From CAZAGT01 sp964484515 (GTDB lineage: Bacteria > Desulfobacterota > DSM-4660 > Desulfatiglandales > HGW-15): a stretch of DNA of 5,658 bases. Position 1 is the first letter of the stretch. Each line of letters opens with the position of its first letter. A program made the position numbers and the translations under genes. The notes under the pieces are model-generated. The model saw nothing but the letters and a program-made list of their open reading frames with translations. It was not told the origin of the DNA and did no database searches. The stretch is from positions 1-5,658 of the forward strand of contig CAZAGT010000334.1 in NCBI GenBank assembly GCA_964484515.1. The letters run 5' to 3'. Positions 5,465 to 5,658 of this stretch are shown here, in pieces.

Positions 5465-5603
5465 AACGTCATGAAAAGCGTACTCGATTACCACATTTTT
5501 AGAACCTCCGGCGCGCGTTCGCCTGGTCATGGGGGTCTCTTTTCAAAATACGAGGAATTGAGTGCTTTGTCTCTGCATAAGGCGCTACCCGAGGCGGCCG
5601 GAG
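5465..5603 (-). repeat. Dispersed repeat copy D (inverted), right part diverged
   Basis: On the minus strand this begins with the 20-bp block identical to 1135-1154 of copy B, continues with CCTTATGC, GAGACA, CACTC and ATTCCTC as in B, and reaches TATTTTGAAAAGAGACCCCC then ATG (5530 down to 5528). Beyond ACCAGG the sequence departs from the other copies, with a possible return at TTTTCATGACGTTT (about 5465-5478). It carries a single TTTTG where copy B is interrupted. The stretch 5368-5464 between it and the Cys-rich gene shows nothing recognisable. Confidence 0.8.
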
Positions 5604-5619
5604 GGCCTTCGTGGAATAT

Positions 5620-5658
5620 GCCGGATTGACAGCCTTGGCGTATAGTGTGAATCTGCTC
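5620..5658 (+). repeat. Dispersed repeat copy E, left edge (runs off the window)
   Basis: GCCGGATTGACAGCCTTGGC (5620-5639) and AATCTGCTC (5650-5658) match 1101-1120 and 1129-1137 of copy B in the same orientation, with a 2-base length difference between the blocks. In copy B the next bases are CGGCCGCC, so copy E probably continues outside. The segment includes a perfect TTGACA (5626-5631), but no -10 element occurs at suitable spacing, so I do not call a promoter. Confidence 0.6.

Noticed and set aside
5372..5530. Minus-strand 52-codon frame starting at the repeat ATG of copy D
   Set aside because: It begins at the shared ATG but its remainder has no homologue I recognise, no Shine-Dalgarno beyond the common purine run, and is not matched in the other copies.
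5270..5629. 119-codon plus-strand frame overlapping the Cys-rich gene
   Set aside because: It is out of frame with the better supported 5158-5367 gene, has no ribosome-binding site, and crosses repeat copy D.
5626..5646. Promoter TTGACA with TATAGT at the window end
   Set aside because: The spacer is only 9 bp, far from the 16-18 bp needed, and no good -10 occurs at 17 bp.

Overview
The window looks like chromosomal DNA of a Gram-negative bacterium of moderate GC (mid-50s percent by eye). Supporting signs are a tandem-SPOR envelope protein behind a sigma-54 promoter, an Lpp/OprI-type alanine-zipper lipoprotein, an NfeD-like membrane protein and a small CxxC-rich protein. This mix suits Desulfobacterota (former Deltaproteobacteria) or a relative such as NC10, but no marker gene fixes the lineage.

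Layout. All six credible genes are on the + strand. 1-130: copy A of a dispersed repeat. 235-250: a near-consensus sigma-54 promoter, then a 5'UTR hairpin, driving a tandem-SPOR protein (349-1017). 1101-1630: copy B of the repeat, split by a 363-bp non-coding element (1195-1557) with 15-bp perfect terminal inverted repeats, a 5-bp target duplication TTTTG and a ~200-bp imperfect internal inverted repeat. 1833-2279: orphan NfeD-like protein. 2331-2461: inverted copy C of the repeat. 2501-4325: a two-gene unit, EamA-type permease plus a zinc-type medium-chain dehydrogenase without the structural-zinc loop. 4385-4927: a self-contained unit for an alanine-rich lipoprotein, with sigma-70-like promoter, strong Shine-Dalgarno and terminator-like hairpin. 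5158-5367: a 69-aa cysteine-rich protein. 5465-5658: inverted copy D of the repeat and the start of another copy, E, running off the end.

The genes do not form one pathway. Three concern the envelope (SPOR, NfeD-like, lipoprotein), two are probably metabolic and co-transcribed (permease plus dehydrogenase), and one is a probable metal-binding small protein. The most unusual content is intergenic: five copies or part copies of one repeat family in 5.7 kb, one of them interrupted by a MITE-like element. The insertion can be read within the window because uninterrupted sister copies give the empty site. Three copies also carry an aligned ATG-to-TGA stretch of 13 codons. I see no CRISPR array, rRNA, tRNA, transposase or integrase gene.
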